From assembly GCA_947629165.1 (NCBI GenBank), contig CANRCR010000009.1, forward strand, positions 1 through 42,112: a stretch of 42,112 nucleotides of DNA, written 5' to 3'. Below are positions 35,614 to 42,112 of the stretch, piece by piece. Position 1 is the stretch's first letter. Every line of letters begins with the position of its first letter. The translations under genes were made by a program, and so were the position numbers. The stretch comes from an uncultured Bacilli bacterium (lineage in GTDB: Bacteria; Bacillota_I; Bacilli_A; RF39; UBA660). Below the pieces are notes generated by a model. It had not been told where the DNA came from. It saw nothing but the letters and a program-made list of their open reading frames with translations, and ran no database searches.

Positions 35614-35635
35614 AAAAAAAAGAAGCCTTTGCCTC
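35614..35635 (-). terminator. second terminator of the minus-strand gene
   Basis: On the minus strand GAGGC / GCTTC forms a 5-bp stem (one G-T pair) with loop AAAG, followed by eight T. It is tandem to the stronger hairpin at 35636-35663. Confidence 0.6.
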
Positions 35636-35663
35636 AAAATAAAAAGTAGGAATTATCCTACTT
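35636..35663 (-). terminator. first terminator of the minus-strand gene
   Basis: On the minus strand AAGTAGGA / TCCTACTT forms an 8-bp stem with a 4-base loop and a T-rich tail. The TAG stop codon lies in the 5' arm. Confidence 0.78.
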
Positions 35664-36374
35664 CGTATATTCTTTATGATCGTTTAATTGTTTTGCTTGT
35701 TCGATTGCTTGAACAAGTACTTTGTTTCCTTCTTTAGCAAATGCATTTGCAATGGCAGCAGGTGATTTACTATAACCAATCGTTGTTTCGCCATCTGGAA
35801 GGATACCTAATTGTTTAAGTGATGATTTAACTTCTTGATATTTTGTATGTTCTATATCACCTAATAGGTTGCTTCCAATTTCTTGTAAGAAGTTAACTAC
35901 TTGTTTGTCGTAGAAGATAACATTTGTAATAAAGCAATCCGCTGTAGATTCCCAACGTTCTTTTTCAGGGTTATAAGTACTTTGGGTACCTTTGCTACCT
36001 CTTAATGTACGGCAGGTATAGAAGTATACACCTTCTGGTGTGGTAAGTTTACCATCAATACTTGCTTTTACAAGACTGTCACCATGTTCTGACGTTTTTG
36101 AATCGGTATATCTTACTACGTTTACGCTATTATCACTTTGGTCTTCTGTAATGACTACGGCTTCCCAATCGCCATCTTTGTTGTCCCCCATTGATATATC
36201 TCTTTTTGTTGTTACGTTGTTTCTATTAACTATATTCTTTTTAACAACGTTTCCCATCTTTGAAATTGTATTCCCAGGTCTTAAATCAAGGTCACTAAGT
36301 AAAACACGCGCTGTATTAGCATGGCTTTCATCTAGCCCTTTTAGAACTAATTCTGTTCCTACATCATAATTCAT
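35658..36374 (-). CDS. soluble protein of unknown function, only minus-strand gene in the window
   Basis: Not recognised. The 238-residue protein has no signal peptide or membrane helix. It begins MNYDVGTELVLKG, has a middle region with GDWEAVVITEDQSDNSVNVV and GVYFYTCRTLRGSKGT, and a helical C-terminal half (YDKQVVNFLQEIGSNLLG, SPAAIANAFAKEGNKVLVQA). Two Cys residues are present (CRT, DCF). The start is certain: AAGGAGGAAAG lies four bases upstream and a good promoter precedes it. It has tandem terminators and runs against rpoC convergently. Its strand and independent signals mark it as an insertion into the rpoC-rpsL interval, where Bacilli normally have only the ybxF (L7Ae-like) gene. It is not an L7Ae homologue. 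Confidence 0.78.
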   Translation of the reverse strand: MNYDVGTELVLKGLDESHANTARVLLSDLDLRPGNTISKMGNVVKKNIVNRNNVTTKRDISMGDNKDGDWEAVVITEDQSDNSVNVVRYTDSKTSEHGDSLVKASIDGKLTTPEGVYFYTCRTLRGSKGTQSTYNPEKERWESTADCFITNVIFYDKQVVNFLQEIGSNLLGDIEHTKYQEVKSSLKQLGILPDGETTIGYSKSPAAIANAFAKEGNKVLVQAIEQAKQLNDHKEYTK

Positions 36375-36405
36375 AGACTTTCCTCCTTTTTCTTTACGGT
36401 CGTAT

Positions 36406-36434
36406 ATTATAACACAAGTTTTTTGATTTGTCTA
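36406..36434 (-). promoter_or_regulatory. sigma-A promoter of the minus-strand gene
   Basis: On the minus strand TAGACA (36434-36429), 17-bp spacer, TATAAT (36411-36406). It is divergent from the promoter at 36496-36524 with about 60 bases of AT-rich DNA between. Confidence 0.82.
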
Positions 36435-36495
36435 GTAAAATGTATCAATTTTTTAAATTTGTTCTTTTTTAAATTTCTTTTTTATGACGAATTCG

Positions 36496-36524
36496 TTGCT
36501 ATTATTTGGTGGATGTGCTATACT
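36496..36524 (+). promoter_or_regulatory. promoter of the small membrane protein gene
   Basis: TTGCTA at 36496-36501, 17-bp spacer, TATACT at 36519-36524 preceded by TGC (extended -10). Confidence 0.72.
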
Positions 36525-36551
36525 ATGAATAGTTTATAAGAAGGTGAGAAG

Positions 36552-36710
36552 ATGAAATTGCTCAATGAACATGGTTGGGGACTTGGTGTTATGTTTGTAT
36601 TCATTATCGTCTTTATTTTAGCTATTATTATCATTGCTATTCAAGCAGATCAATATGGTATTGGAGACGTTGGTTTTCTTTTCTCTTCGTTTTTAAATTT
36701 GATTTTATAA
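36552..36710 (+). CDS. 52-residue single-pass membrane protein, unknown
   Basis: A short gene supported by its own promoter, an AAGGTGAG ribosome site at 36541-36548 and a strong terminator touching its stop codon. The product is MKLLNEHGWGLGVMFVFIIV at the start, with one very hydrophobic helix at about residues 11-31, followed by a polar turn (QADQYGIGDVG) and a second short hydrophobic end. It resembles in size and composition small membrane modulators and also the toxins of type I systems, but no antisense RNA gene is evident and the function is unknown. Such a short gene is easily missed by annotation. Confidence 0.75.
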   Translation: MKLLNEHGWGLGVMFVFIIVFILAIIIIAIQADQYGIGDVGFLFSSFLNLIL

Positions 36711-36740
36711 AAGGCTTTGCAAAAAGTCTTTTTCTTTTTT
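36709..36740 (+). terminator. GNRA-loop terminator of the small membrane protein gene
   Basis: AAAAGGCTTT / AAAGTCTTTT, 10-bp stem with one G-T pair, closed by a GCAA loop and followed by TTTCTTTTTT-type sequence. The stop codon overlaps the 5' arm and the next -35 lies in the loop. Confidence 0.85.
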
Positions 36741-36745
36741 ATAAT
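36717..36745 (+). promoter_or_regulatory. promoter for the gene at 36762, inside the preceding terminator
   Basis: TTGCAA at 36717-36722 (spanning the terminator loop), 17-bp spacer, TATAAT at 36740-36745. Confidence 0.82.
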
Positions 36746-36761
36746 AGAGTTGGAGGTATAT

Positions 36762-37556
36762 ATGGAATTATCAAAGTTAAAAAAAGTCCCATTATCTTAT
36801 TTATCTTTTCTATCTTTAGATCAAGCTCAAAATTCTTTTTTTCAAACTTGTGCAAAGGAGGAGTTAAGAAGACGTTTACAAAATACGGCGATTCCTGTAG
36901 AACAATGGCTAAGTGCTGAGGAAATGGTTTTTAATGAACGGGGATATCAAGTAGAGCGTTATCTCTTTGGACCACATCCTAGTATGCAATATTATATGGA
37001 ACTTGTTTTAGGAGATGGACCTAGAACGTTCAGTGAACTTCATCTTTGTCCTTTTGTTCAAAGCGGGGATGATGGCAATGCTTTTTATCGGCGCATTTTA
37101 AAGGCTGAAGTAAAGAATTTGAATGTACGGATGTTAAGATCAGTTTCTCCTAAAGAAGTGGAACGTTTTAGATTAGTTCGTAAAGAAATAGAAGATTTAA
37201 TTCTTCAAGATAGACCTTTTCCATTTGAGGACGATAAATTTTCTTTAAATTCTTCGTTACGTTATTTACGTGATTTAGGGAAGCCTTTTAGTTATGGTGC
37301 TAATTTATCGATTGAGCAACAATATCATTTAGCATCTTCTCCTTTTGGAAAACTAGAGTCTTCTATCTTTGAGCGAATCGATGATTCAATCGGTGATCAA
37401 GAAAATGTTCAAAAATATGTTGGAATGACACGGGTTCTTTCTGATTCTAGTAAGATGAATGAGCAACGACACATGCTTTTAGAACAAGTAAGAGCAGGTT
37501 TTGAAGTAGATTATCAGGCCAAAGCTTTTCAAAAAGTATTAAATTCAAAAAAATGA
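36762..37556 (+). CDS. soluble protein of unknown function
   Basis: Not recognised. The ATG at 36762 follows GGAGG at 36752-36756; a longer frame from 36717 would start upstream of the -10 and is rejected. The 264-residue protein has no membrane helix or signal peptide and is rich in charged and aromatic residues. Segments that look ordered are FFQTCAKEELRRRLQNTAI, GPHPSMQYYMELVLGDGPRT, RFRLVRKEIEDLILQDRPFP and the helical end KMNEQRHMLLEQVRAGFEVD. It could be a nucleic-acid- or protein-binding factor, but nothing specific is visible. It lies just before the rpsL promoter and appears lineage-specific. Translation ends in TGA; no terminator is seen before the next promoter, so read-through into the str operon is possible. 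Confidence 0.75.
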   Translation: MELSKLKKVPLSYLSFLSLDQAQNSFFQTCAKEELRRRLQNTAIPVEQWLSAEEMVFNERGYQVERYLFGPHPSMQYYMELVLGDGPRTFSELHLCPFVQSGDDGNAFYRRILKAEVKNLNVRMLRSVSPKEVERFRLVRKEIEDLILQDRPFPFEDDKFSLNSSLRYLRDLGKPFSYGANLSIEQQYHLASSPFGKLESSIFERIDDSIGDQENVQKYVGMTRVLSDSSKMNEQRHMLLEQVRAGFEVDYQAKAFQKVLNSKK

Positions 37557-37566
37557 ACAAAAACAA

Positions 37567-37595
37567 TTGACAAGTAAAAGTGTTAATGTTATATT
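37567..37595 (+). promoter_or_regulatory. promoter of the str operon
   Basis: TTGACA at 37567-37572, 17-bp spacer, TATATT at 37590-37595 preceded by TGT (extended -10). Start near 37602. Confidence 0.86.
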
Positions 37596-37613
37596 ATATT
37601 CGCGATTTAAATT

Positions 37614-37675
37614 TAAGTCTTGCCTTGTGTGAGACTTATCTTTAAGGGAATAAATGACACACCTGGATATGTGTT
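37614..37675 (+). promoter_or_regulatory. structured rpsL leader
   Basis: Two hairpins: TAAGTCT 37614-37620 / AGACTTA 37632-37638, and ACACA 37657-37661 / TGTGT 37670-37674. GTGTG in the first loop could instead pair with CACAC of the second, giving an alternative fold. No terminator-type T run follows. It may be a ribosomal-protein (S12 or S7) control site; this is inference. Confidence 0.45.
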
Positions 37676-37695
37676 GAGAAAGGAGACTATAAAAT

Positions 37696-38109
37696 ATGCC
37701 TACACTAAACCAATTAGTAAGAAAAGGTAGACACGATAAAGTACGTAAAAGTAAATCCCCAGTTTTAGGAGTTAGACTTAATACACTTGCCCGTGAAACA
37801 ACGAAAGTTAATTCTCCCCAAAAACGTGGTGTTTGTACTCGTGTTGGAACGATGACACCGAAGAAACCGAACTCTGCATTACGGAAATATGCCCGTGTTC
37901 GTTTAAGTAATGGAATGGAAGTTACTTGCTATATTCCTGGAATTGGACACAACTTACAAGAACACAGTGTCGTATTAATCCGTGGAGGACGTGTTAAGGA
38001 CTTAATCGGAGTTCGTTATCATATTATCCGTGGTACACTTGATACGGCTGGTGTTAAAGACCGTAAGCAAGGACGTAGTAAATACGGAGCTAAAAAACCA
38101 AAAGCTTAA
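37696..38109 (+). CDS. rpsL: 30S ribosomal protein S12
   Basis: S12 lies at the decoding centre. The 137-residue protein has [20 protein letters not shown] with the decoding lysine Lys56, and [19 protein letters not shown] with Lys101. Residue 104 is Ile (codon 38005-38007), where almost all bacteria have Pro (KDLPGVRYH). The rest, to [10 protein letters not shown], is standard. AAAGGAG lies 12-18 bases upstream of the ATG, a slightly long gap. First gene of rpsL-rpsG-fusA. Confidence 0.98.
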   Translation: MPTLNQLVRKGRHDKVRKSKSPVLGVRLNTLARETTKVNSPQKRGVCTRVGTMTPKKPNSALRKYARVRLSNGMEVTCYIPGIGHNLQEHSVVLIRGGRVKDLIGVRYHIIRGTLDTAGVKDRKQGRSKYGAKKPKA

Positions 38110-38145
38110 AATTAATTATTAAATATACTGAAGGGAGGAATTTAC

Positions 38146-38613
38146 ATGCGTAAAAGACGTGCCGTTAAAAGAGACGTTTTAGAAGATCCTATTTACAATT
38201 CGAAAGTTGTTACGAAATTAATCAATCGTATGATGATCGGTGGTAAAAGAGGAAAAGCTCAAACGATTTTATATGAGGCTTTCGATATGGTTAAAGAAAA
38301 AACAGGAGAAGATCCTATGGAAGTATTTAACAAAGCCCTCGAAAATATTAAACCAGCACTTGAAGTTAAATCTCGTCGTGTCGGTGGTTCTAACTACCAA
38401 GTACCCGTTGAGGTAAGTGCTGACCGCTCACAAGCATTAGGACTACGTTGGTTAGTAAATTATGCGCGTTTAAGAGGCGGAAAAGGAATGGCTGAGAATT
38501 TAGCCAATGAAATTATTGATGCATCAAATGGTACTGGTGCAGCTGTTAAAAAACGTGAAGATACCCATCGGATGGCAGAAGCTAATAAGGCTTTCGCACA
38601 TTATCGTTGGTAG
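38146..38613 (+). CDS. rpsG: 30S ribosomal protein S7
   Basis: S7 organises the 3' domain of 16S rRNA and, in E. coli, represses the str operon. The 155-residue protein begins [20 protein letters not shown] and has [40 protein letters not shown] and the ending [20 protein letters not shown] supports the start. It is 12 bases upstream of fusA. Length and motifs are standard. Confidence 0.98.
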   Translation: MRKRRAVKRDVLEDPIYNSKVVTKLINRMMIGGKRGKAQTILYEAFDMVKEKTGEDPMEVFNKALENIKPALEVKSRRVGGSNYQVPVEVSADRSQALGLRWLVNYARLRGGKGMAENLANEIIDASNGTGAAVKKREDTHRMAEANKAFAHYRW

Positions 38614-38625
38614 GAAGGAGAAATT

Positions 38626-40695
38626 ATGGCTCGCGATACAGATTTATTACATACTAGAAATATTGGTATCATGGCACATATCGACGCTGGTAAAACAACG
38701 ACGACAGAACGTGTCTTATACCATACCGGAAAGATCCATAAGATTGGAGAAACCCACGATGGTGCTTCTCAGATGGACTGGATGGAACAAGAACAAGAAC
38801 GTGGTATTACGATTACCTCTGCTGCTACAACGGCACACTGGAAGGGATACCGCTTTAACATTATCGATACGCCAGGTCACGTAGATTTTACGGTTGAAGT
38901 TAGTCGTAGTTTACGTGTCTTAGATGGTGCAGTTGCTTTACTTGATGCCCAAGCCGGTGTTGAACCTCAAACAGAAACTGTTTGGCGCCAAGCAACTGAG
39001 TTCATGGTTCCTCGTATTATCTTTGCAAATAAGATGGATAAAATGGGAGCCAACTTTGAATATACTTTAAGTACAATCAAATCTCGTTTGGGAGTTAATT
39101 ATCAACCAATCGAGTGGCCAATCGGACAAGAAAGTGAGTTCCATGGAGTTATCAATTTAGTTACCATGAAAGCTTACGAGTACGATGGTGGACAAGATGA
39201 AAATGAAAAAGAAATTGCAATTCCAGATGATTTAAAGGAAATTGCCGAACAAAAAAGAAACGATTTAATCGAAGCCGTTGCAGAATACGACGACGAATTA
39301 ATGATGACGTACCTCGATGGTGGAGAAGTTACGATAGATATGTTAAAACGTGCTATTCGTACGGGAACATTACAAGTAAAATTCTTCCCTGTAATGTGTG
39401 GTACTGCTTTGGGTAACATGGGTGTTAAACCTTTACTTGATGCGGTTATCGATTATTTACCAAGTCCGCTTGATATTCCTTCGATTAAAGGAACGGATTT
39501 AGACGGAAATGAAACTGTTCGTCATCCTTCTGATGATGAACCATTCAGTGCACTTGCATTTAAAGTTATGACGGACCCTTATGTTGGACGTTTAACATTC
39601 TTCCGTGTTTATTCCGGTCATTTATCAAGTGGTAGTTACGTTTTAAACTCTACGAAAGATGAAAAAGAACGTATTGGACGTATCCTATTGATGCATGCCA
39701 ATAATCGTACTGAAATTTCGGATGTTTATACAGGAGATATCGCTGCTGCTGTAGGACTTAAGAATACGACGACGGGAGATACCCTTTGCGACGAAAAGAA
39801 ACCGGTTATTTTGGAATCGATGGAATTCCCTGAACCTGTTATGGAAGTAGCCGTTGAACCAAAATCAAAGGCCGATCAAGATAAGATGGCACTTGCGCTT
39901 CAAAAACTTGCCGAAGAAGATCCTACGTTCCGTGTTCATACCGATCATGAAACAGGGCAAACGGTTATTGCTGGTATGGGAGAACTTCATTTGGACGTGT
40001 TAGTCGATCGTATGCGTCGTGAATTCGCTGTTGAAGCCAATATTGGTAAACCACAAGTTGCTTATCGTGAAACAATTCGTCAAGCAGGAGACTGCGAAGG
40101 TAAATACATTAAACAATCTGGTGGACGTGGACAATATGGACATGTTTGGGTTAAATTTGAGCCAAATCCAGATAAAGGATACGAATTCGTTGATCAAGTT
40201 GTTGGTGGTGTTGTTCCTCGTGAATACATTCCAGTAGTTGATAAAGGATTACAAGAGGCTATGCAAACCGGTATTTTAGCAGGATATCCTATGATCGACG
40301 TTAAAGCTACTTTATTCGATGGTAGTTATCATGATGTCGATTCAAATGAAATGTCATTTAAGATTGCGGCAAGTTTCGCTTTAAAAGAAGCTAAAAACAA
40401 ATGTCATCCTGTATTACTTGAACCAATCATGAAAGTGGACGTAACCGTTCCAGATGAATATTTTGGTAATGTTATGGGAGACTTAACGGCTCGTCGTGGT
40501 AAACCTTTAGGACAAGAATCGCAAGGTAATGCTGTTAAACTATCTTGTATGGTTCCATTATCAGAGATGTTCGGATATGCAACTAGCTTACGTTCGAATA
40601 CACAAGGACGTGGAAACTTCATTATGCAATTTGACCATTATGAAGAAACGCCAAAAAATATCGCTGATGAAATTATTAAAAAAAGCGGTAATTAA
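38626..40695 (+). CDS. fusA: translation elongation factor G
   Basis: EF-G drives translocation and, with RRF, ribosome recycling. The 689-residue protein has the GTPase P-loop AHIDAGKT at 17-24, switch regions ([20 protein letters not shown]), [10 protein letters not shown], and the later domains ([44 protein letters not shown]-type end [18 protein letters not shown]). Domain order and length match the housekeeping form, not the tetracycline-resistance paralogues. AAGGAG precedes the ATG. Confidence 0.98.
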   Translation: MARDTDLLHTRNIGIMAHIDAGKTTTTERVLYHTGKIHKIGETHDGASQMDWMEQEQERGITITSAATTAHWKGYRFNIIDTPGHVDFTVEVSRSLRVLDGAVALLDAQAGVEPQTETVWRQATEFMVPRIIFANKMDKMGANFEYTLSTIKSRLGVNYQPIEWPIGQESEFHGVINLVTMKAYEYDGGQDENEKEIAIPDDLKEIAEQKRNDLIEAVAEYDDELMMTYLDGGEVTIDMLKRAIRTGTLQVKFFPVMCGTALGNMGVKPLLDAVIDYLPSPLDIPSIKGTDLDGNETVRHPSDDEPFSALAFKVMTDPYVGRLTFFRVYSGHLSSGSYVLNSTKDEKERIGRILLMHANNRTEISDVYTGDIAAAVGLKNTTTGDTLCDEKKPVILESMEFPEPVMEVAVEPKSKADQDKMALALQKLAEEDPTFRVHTDHETGQTVIAGMGELHLDVLVDRMRREFAVEANIGKPQVAYRETIRQAGDCEGKYIKQSGGRGQYGHVWVKFEPNPDKGYEFVDQVVGGVVPREYIPVVDKGLQEAMQTGILAGYPMIDVKATLFDGSYHDVDSNEMSFKIAASFALKEAKNKCHPVLLEPIMKVDVTVPDEYFGNVMGDLTARRGKPLGQESQGNAVKLSCMVPLSEMFGYATSLRSNTQGRGNFIMQFDHYEETPKNIADEIIKKSGN

Positions 40696-40734
40696 TGAAT
40701 AATTTGTCGATTTATAAAAAAAGTATCAAAACAG

Positions 40735-40763
40735 TTGAAAAAACTTCAATTGTTAGATAAAAT
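40735..40763 (+). promoter_or_regulatory. promoter of tuf
   Basis: TTGAAA at 40735-40740, 17-bp spacer, TAAAAT at 40758-40763. It makes tuf partly independent of the rpsL-rpsG-fusA transcript. Confidence 0.72.
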
Positions 40764-40796
40764 ATAGTAGTAAATAAAAAAAGGAGGAATTATAAA

Positions 40797-41981
40797 ATGG
40801 CAAATGGAAAATTTGATCGTTCAAAACCACATGTTAACATTGGTACAATCGGACACGTTGACCATGGTAAAACGACATTAACAGCTGCAATTACTAAGGT
40901 TTTAGCAGCTAAAGGACAAGCTGAATTTACAGATTATGCAAACATTGATAAAGCACCTGAAGAAAGAGAACGTGGTATTACTATTAATACTGCACACGTT
41001 GAGTATCAAACAGACAAACGTCACTATGCTCACGTAGACTGCCCAGGACATGCTGACTATGTTAAAAACATGATTACTGGTGCTGCTCAAATGGATGGAG
41101 CAATCCTAGTTATTGCTGCAACTGATGGACCTATGGCACAAACTCGTGAACACATCTTATTATCTCGCCAAGTTGGTGTACCAAAGATGGTTGTCTTCAT
41201 GAACAAATGCGACATGGTTGATGATGAAGAATTACTAGATTTAGTAGAAATGGAAATTCGTGACTTATTAACAGAATATGGTTACGATGGAGAAAACACT
41301 CCAATCATTCGTGGTTCTGCATTAAAAGCATTAGAGGGAGATCCTGCTTATGAAGCTAAGATCGAAGAATTAATGAATGCTGTTGACGAATGGATTCCAA
41401 CACCAGTACGTGATACTGAAAAACCATTCTTAATGAGTATTGAAGACGTATTCACTATTACTGGACGTGGTACTGTTGTTACTGGACGTGTAGAACGTGG
41501 TAAACTTTCTCTTAACGAAGAAGTTGAAATCGTTGGTATTCGTCCTACACAAAAGACCGTTGTTACCGGAATTGAAATGTTCCGTAAACAATTAGACTAC
41601 GCTGAAGCAGGAGATAACGCTGGAGTTCTATTACGTGGTATTTCACGTGAACAAGTAGAACGTGGTCAAGTTCTTGCTAAACCTGGAACTGTTACTCCAC
41701 ATACTAACTTCGAAGCTGAAGTATATGTACTTAGCAAAGAAGAAGGTGGACGTCATACTCCATTCTTTACTAACTATCGTCCTCAATTCTATTTCAGAAC
41801 TACCGACGTTACTGGAGTAATTACTCTTCCAGATGGTGTTGAAATGGTAATGCCTGGAGATAATGTTAACATTAGTGTTGAACTAATTCACCCAATTGCT
41901 ATCGAACAAGGTACTCAATTCTCTATCCGTGAGGGTGGACGTACAGTTGGTGCTGGTGTTGTTAGTAAAATTACAAAATAA
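40797..41981 (+). CDS. tuf: translation elongation factor Tu
   Basis: EF-Tu delivers aminoacyl-tRNA to the ribosome. The 394-residue protein has the P-loop [10 protein letters not shown], switch [34 protein letters not shown] and SALKALEGD, then the two beta-barrel domains ([34 protein letters not shown]). Codon use is more strongly biased than in neighbours, as expected for the most abundant protein. AAGGAGG lies close upstream of the ATG. Confidence 0.99.
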   Translation: MANGKFDRSKPHVNIGTIGHVDHGKTTLTAAITKVLAAKGQAEFTDYANIDKAPEERERGITINTAHVEYQTDKRHYAHVDCPGHADYVKNMITGAAQMDGAILVIAATDGPMAQTREHILLSRQVGVPKMVVFMNKCDMVDDEELLDLVEMEIRDLLTEYGYDGENTPIIRGSALKALEGDPAYEAKIEELMNAVDEWIPTPVRDTEKPFLMSIEDVFTITGRGTVVTGRVERGKLSLNEEVEIVGIRPTQKTVVTGIEMFRKQLDYAEAGDNAGVLLRGISREQVERGQVLAKPGTVTPHTNFEAEVYVLSKEEGGRHTPFFTNYRPQFYFRTTDVTGVITLPDGVEMVMPGDNVNISVELIHPIAIEQGTQFSIREGGRTVGAGVVSKITK

Positions 41982-42002
41982 TCAATTTAATAATCAATCC
42001 AC

Positions 42003-42029
42003 AAGAGAAAGTTTATCTTTCTCTTTTTT
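42003..42029 (+). terminator. rho-independent terminator of tuf
   Basis: A perfect 9-bp stem AAGAGAAAG / CTTTCTCTT with loop TTTAT and further T. The remaining 83 bases of the window show no recognisable feature. Confidence 0.93.
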
Positions 42030-42112
42030 GTGCAAGATAATTTGTCAAATTAAGTGCAACAATTTAAATACTCATTAAATAATTCGTTTGGTGTTTTATA
42101 GTTTAGACATTT

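Noticed and set aside
36040-36369. Plus-strand 109-codon frame opposite the 35658-36374 gene
   Set aside because: The minus-strand gene has promoter, ribosome site and terminators; the plus frame is low-complexity and lacks all of these.
42030-42112. Start of another gene after tuf
   Set aside because: Only AT-rich sequence is seen, with no clear promoter, ribosome site or frame before the window ends.

Overview
The window is a low-GC (AT-rich) stretch of a Gram-positive chromosome, read almost entirely on the + strand. Gene content and order match the ancestral origin-proximal block of Bacilli: yabG-veg-spoVG, then yabP-yabQ-divIC-tilS-ftsH, dusB-lysS, clpC, cysS-mrnC-rlmB-sigma factor, secE-nusG-rplK-rplA-rplJ-rplL-rpoB-rpoC, and rpsL-rpsG-fusA-tuf. 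Sporulation genes (yabG, spoVG, yabP, yabQ) point to an endospore former or a recent descendant. UGA is a stop codon, so this is code 11 and not a Mollicute proper. Several traits (Asn at the rifampicin position of RpoB, short intergenic gaps, some missing accessory genes) suggest an uncultured-type Bacilli lineage near the Erysipelotrichia/RF39/Mollicutes branch. That placement is inference.

Layout: 1-915 is the 3' end of a probable secreted metallopeptidase. 974-3673 holds sporulation and development genes plus one unknown membrane protein. 3784-7400 is divIC-tilS-ftsH. 7478-13843 carries a secreted unknown, dusB, a J-domain/RDD fusion, lysS, a YfcC-like transporter and a GNAT acetyltransferase. 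13916-20886 carries clpC, cysS, a membrane Zn-peptidase, a coiled-coil membrane protein, mrnC, rlmB and a SigH-like factor. 20942-28207 carries a tail-anchored unknown, the secE-nusG and L11-L1-L10-L12 genes, a tandem pair of unknown paralogues and an RsmC-like methyltransferase. 28315-35582 is rpoBC. 35658-37556 holds three unrecognised genes, one of them the only minus-strand gene. 37696-41981 is the str operon.

Most transcription units start at sigma-A type promoters with a 17-bp spacer and end at hairpin-plus-T terminators. Terminators often contain the stop codon of their gene, and the next promoter is often laid directly over or against the terminator. Ribosomal-protein control is visible: an L10 leader with attenuator before rplJ, and two 23S-rRNA-like L1 sites, one before rplK and one before rplA.

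Points most worth a second look: the paralogue pair between rplL and rpoB; the attenuator and possible non-AUG start of the methyltransferase; the duplicated L1 sites; drug-target substitutions in RpoB and S12; lineage-specific charged or SAP-like tails on SecE, L11, RpoB and FtsH; and a J-domain without HPD fused to an RDD membrane domain. No rRNA, tRNA, CRISPR array, insertion sequence or prophage was seen. No gap without a gene exceeds about 180 bases; the longest are the rpsL leader, the L10 leader, the L1 leader and the 36375-36551 divergent promoter region.
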